A stretch of 64,000 nucleotides of DNA. Source: Micromonospora coriariae. GTDB lineage: Bacteria; Actinomycetota; Actinomycetes; Mycobacteriales; Micromonosporaceae. The stretch covers positions 4,526,001-4,590,000 of the forward strand of contig NZ_LT607412.1 of NCBI RefSeq assembly GCF_900091455.1, given 5' to 3'. Positions within the stretch are counted from its first letter, which is position 1, and the number at the start of each line of letters is the position of its first letter. The translations under genes and the position numbers were made by a program. The notes below the pieces were generated by a model that saw nothing but the letters and a program-made list of their open reading frames with translations, had not been told where the DNA came from and ran no database searches. Of the stretch, positions 62,173-64,000 are shown piece by piece.

Positions 62173-62208
62173 CCGCGCGGGTGGTCCGGGCCCGGACCAC
62201 CCGCGCGG
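62173..62208. terminator. Bidirectional 36-bp perfect palindrome between lipase and aldo-keto reductase
   Basis: Eighteen-base arms (62173-62190 and 62191-62208) are perfectly complementary with no spacer; the centre is CCGGGCCCGG. It is GC-only apart from two pairs. It lies 5 bases after the lipase stop and 15 bases beyond the reductase stop. Confidence 0.8.
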
Positions 62209-62223
62209 CACGCGGTCGACGGG

Positions 62224-63096
62224 TCAGGCCGCCTTGGCCAGCGCCTCGAACTCGTCGTCGGTGAGCTGCACCTCCGCGGCGACCACGTTCTCCTCCAGGT
62301 GCGCCACCGAGGACGTGCCGGGGATCGGCAGCATCACCGGCGACCGGCGCAGCAGCCAGGCCAGCGCGAGCTGCGCGGGCGACGCGCTGTGCGCGGCGGC
62401 GATCGTGTCCAGCGGCCCGCCCGGGCGTGCCAGCTCACCGGTGGCGATCGGGAACCACGGGATGAACGCGAGGTCGTTGCGCTCGCAGTACTCCAGCACG
62501 TCCTCGGCGCTGCGGTTGGCGAGGTTGTACAGGTTCTGCACCGAGGCGATCGAGGTGATGGCCCGGGACTCCTCGATCTGCGAGACGGTCACCTCGGAGA
62601 GTCCGATGTGCCGGATCTTGCCCTCCTGCTGCAACAGCGCCAGCTCGCCCAGCTGGTCGGCGAGCGGCACCTGCGGGTCGATCCGGTGCAGCTGGTAGAG
62701 CGGAATCGTGTCCAGGCCGAGGTGGCGCAGGCTCAGCTCACACTGCTGGCGCAGGTACTCCGGGCGGCCCACCGGGCGCCAGTCGCCCGGTCCGGCGCGG
62801 GTGAGGCCAGCCTTCGTCGCGACGACCAGGTCGTCGGCGTACGGGTGCAGGGCCTCGCGGATCAGCAGCTCGGAGACGAACGGGCCGTACGAGTCGGCGG
62901 TGTCGATGAACGTCACGCCCAGCTCGATCGCCCGGCGCAGCACCCGCACCGCCTCGGCGGGGTCCTTCGGGTCGCCCCAGATGCCCGGCCCGGTGAGCTG
63001 CATCGCCCCGTAGCCGAGACGGTCGACGGCGAGGTCGCCGCCGATCCGGTAGCTGCCCGAAGCCTTCGCGGGTTGCTTGCTGACGTCGGTCGCCAT
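62224..63096 (-). CDS. Aldo/keto reductase
   Basis: This 290-residue (beta/alpha)8 oxidoreductase has the catalytic tetrad in FIDTADSYGPF (Asp and Tyr), VVATKAGL (Lys) and LYQLHRIDP (His), and the NADPH site IPGTSSVAHLEENV near residue 255. It reduces aldehydes or ketones. The start MATDVSKQPAKAS at 63096 is preceded by GGGGAACC. It converges on the lipase across a palindromic terminator. Substrate unknown. Confidence 0.92.
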   Translation of the reverse strand: MATDVSKQPAKASGSYRIGGDLAVDRLGYGAMQLTGPGIWGDPKDPAEAVRVLRRAIELGVTFIDTADSYGPFVSELLIREALHPYADDLVVATKAGLTRAGPGDWRPVGRPEYLRQQCELSLRHLGLDTIPLYQLHRIDPQVPLADQLGELALLQQEGKIRHIGLSEVTVSQIEESRAITSIASVQNLYNLANRSAEDVLEYCERNDLAFIPWFPIATGELARPGGPLDTIAAAHSASPAQLALAWLLRRSPVMLPIPGTSSVAHLEENVVAAEVQLTDDEFEALAKAA

Positions 63097-63317
63097 ACGC
63101 GGTTCCCCAATCGTGTCGTCGTGGCGGGCCGGAGATCAGCTCGCCACCCCGCTGATGATGCCCCAATCCGGTCGTCGTATCCCCGGCACGTCGAGTGTGG
63201 GGGGCGACACGGTCGCCACCGACCGCGCCGGGATTCGGGTCGCGTTTCCGGTAGCGCCCGCGCTGTCCGATCTGCTACGCGTGATCGCAGCCGGTGCGGC
63301 CGGTCGGGGGAGGCGTG

Positions 63318-64000
63318 ATGTGGCGGCGGTTCAGGTCCGACCCGGTGAGCCGGCTGCGGGAGCGGCTGGACGGCTTCGCCGCCACCACGGACCCTCGCGC
63401 AGTGCTCGACTCGGGCGCGATCCGCGACGCCGAGGCCGTCATCGACTTCGTGACCGCCACGCCCACCGACGGGCCACTGCCCGAGCCGGTCGCCGAGGGC
63501 TTCCTCCTCCTGGCCCGCCTGCGCTGGTACCGCTACCAGCTGCTGCCCCCGGGCGAGGACGCCGACGACCTCGGCCAGGCGGTCCGGCTCACCGAGTTCC
63601 TGCTGCGCTTCGCCCCGGAACGGGTGCCACCGTCGCTGCTGGCCCTGCTGCACGCGCACCGACCACCACCCGACTCCGGTCGGGTCCCCGGACCGCGGGT
63701 CGCCAGCGACCCGACGTCCGCGCCCACCGGCGCCGATTCCGCTCGCGGCGGGCGTACGGCGGGCCTGGTTGACGGCGAGGCCGGCGCGCTGTTCGTCGAG
63801 GCCGTCATGCTGATGGCCGCCGCGGAGAACAACCGTGACTACCGGGGCGCCGACCGGGCGGCGGCGCTGCTGCGACGGGCGGTGGACGGCACGCCCGCGG
63901 GCGAGCCGGAGCGGCTGCACTACCTGTCCGCCCTCGGCCGGGTGCACCGCGCCCAGTTCCAGCACCTCGGGCGGCGGCGCGCCCTGCCGTCGGCGATCGA
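63318..64000 (+). CDS. Large helical protein, N-terminal part (truncated by window edge)
   Basis: ATG at 63318 follows GGGGGAGG (GTG at 63315 is also possible); the frame is open to base 64000, giving at least 227 codons. The sequence starts MWRRFRSDPVSRLRERLDGF and contains helical segments such as EGFLLLARLRWYRYQLL and GALFVEAVMLMAAAENN, then RAAALLRRAVDGT and LHYLSALGRVHRAQFQHLG, which look like tetratricopeptide units. Such proteins in Micromonospora often end in a CHAT protease-like domain; that part is not visible, so the class is an inference. Confidence 0.65.
   Translation, partial: MWRRFRSDPVSRLRERLDGFAATTDPRAVLDSGAIRDAEAVIDFVTATPTDGPLPEPVAEGFLLLARLRWYRYQLLPPGEDADDLGQAVRLTEFLLRFAPERVPPSLLALLHAHRPPPDSGRVPGPRVASDPTSAPTGADSARGGRTAGLVDGEAGALFVEAVMLMAAAENNRDYRGADRAAALLRRAVDGTPAGEPERLHYLSALGRVHRAQFQHLGRRRALPSAI

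Overview
The window looks like chromosomal DNA of a high-GC actinobacterium, most likely Micromonospora or a close relative in the Micromonosporaceae. The evidence is very high GC with strong GC3 bias in real genes, GTG starts, many leaderless promoters (TAnnnT 6-8 nt before the start codon), a polar-growth DivIVA protein, a bifunctional-type HisA with no trpF in view, and intergenic repeats of types I recall from Micromonospora genomes. Organism assignment is inference; no rRNA is present. I saw no tRNA, CRISPR array, insertion sequence or prophage. Most genes are core metabolism, so novelty lies mainly in small cassettes, repeats and regulatory sites.

Layout. 1-5.6 kb: the 3' end of divIVA, small conserved proteins, a CPA1-type cation/proton antiporter, a DksA/TraR zinc-finger protein, lspA and an rluD-type pseudouridine synthase. 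5.6-9.7 kb: a membrane-anchored hypothetical, a ParA/MinD-type ATPase with a long YRAEPx repeat, a DUF2567 protein and a LON-domain protein that converge and overlap. 9.85-17.7 kb: the histidine cluster hisD-hisC-hisB-(small membrane protein)-hisH-(small membrane protein)-hisA, then an ohrR-ohr-oxidoreductase module with a visible OhrR operator, then hisF with its own leaderless promoter. 17.7-24.2 kb: a wing-helix-like protein, a divergent YczE/MocR pair, an acyl-CoA ligase, an orphan class I terpene synthase and a TIGR03085-type protein. 24.4-31.2 kb: a heterodimeric ABC exporter, a DUF2470 protein under an IdeR/DmdR-type iron box, and an ABC-2 exporter operon ending in a TetR gene.

31.4-38.6 kb: hisI, in frame with a nucleotidyltransferase gene, then trpE, a Trp-associated membrane protein, trpC, trpB and trpA. 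HisA is expected to serve as PriA for the missing trpF step; trpD, trpG, hisG and hisE are not in the window. 38.6-50.5 kb: Nudix, lgt, an FAD monooxygenase, a GNAT protein, gltB-gltD and an MFS exporter. 50.8-53.4 kb: two divergent secreted enzymes, an M1 metallopeptidase and an SGNH lipase. 53.5-57.3 kb: a three-gene cassette with an FtsK/EccC-like ATPase, a coiled-coil membrane protein and an 87-residue helical protein; this is the best candidate for an undescribed system. 57.5-64 kb: SEC-C protein, a DHA2 efflux pump/TetR pair with tandem operators, a probably frameshifted small gene, a secreted lipase, an aldo-keto reductase and a truncated final gene.

Three repeat classes stand out: two near-identical AT-rich perfect palindromes at convergent gene ends (38.6 and 57.4 kb), two copies of a GAGCGCGA...CCCCGCAG element that begins at the stop codon of an ABC gene (26.3 and 30.4 kb), and a GGAAGGG element directly after a stop codon (16.8 kb).
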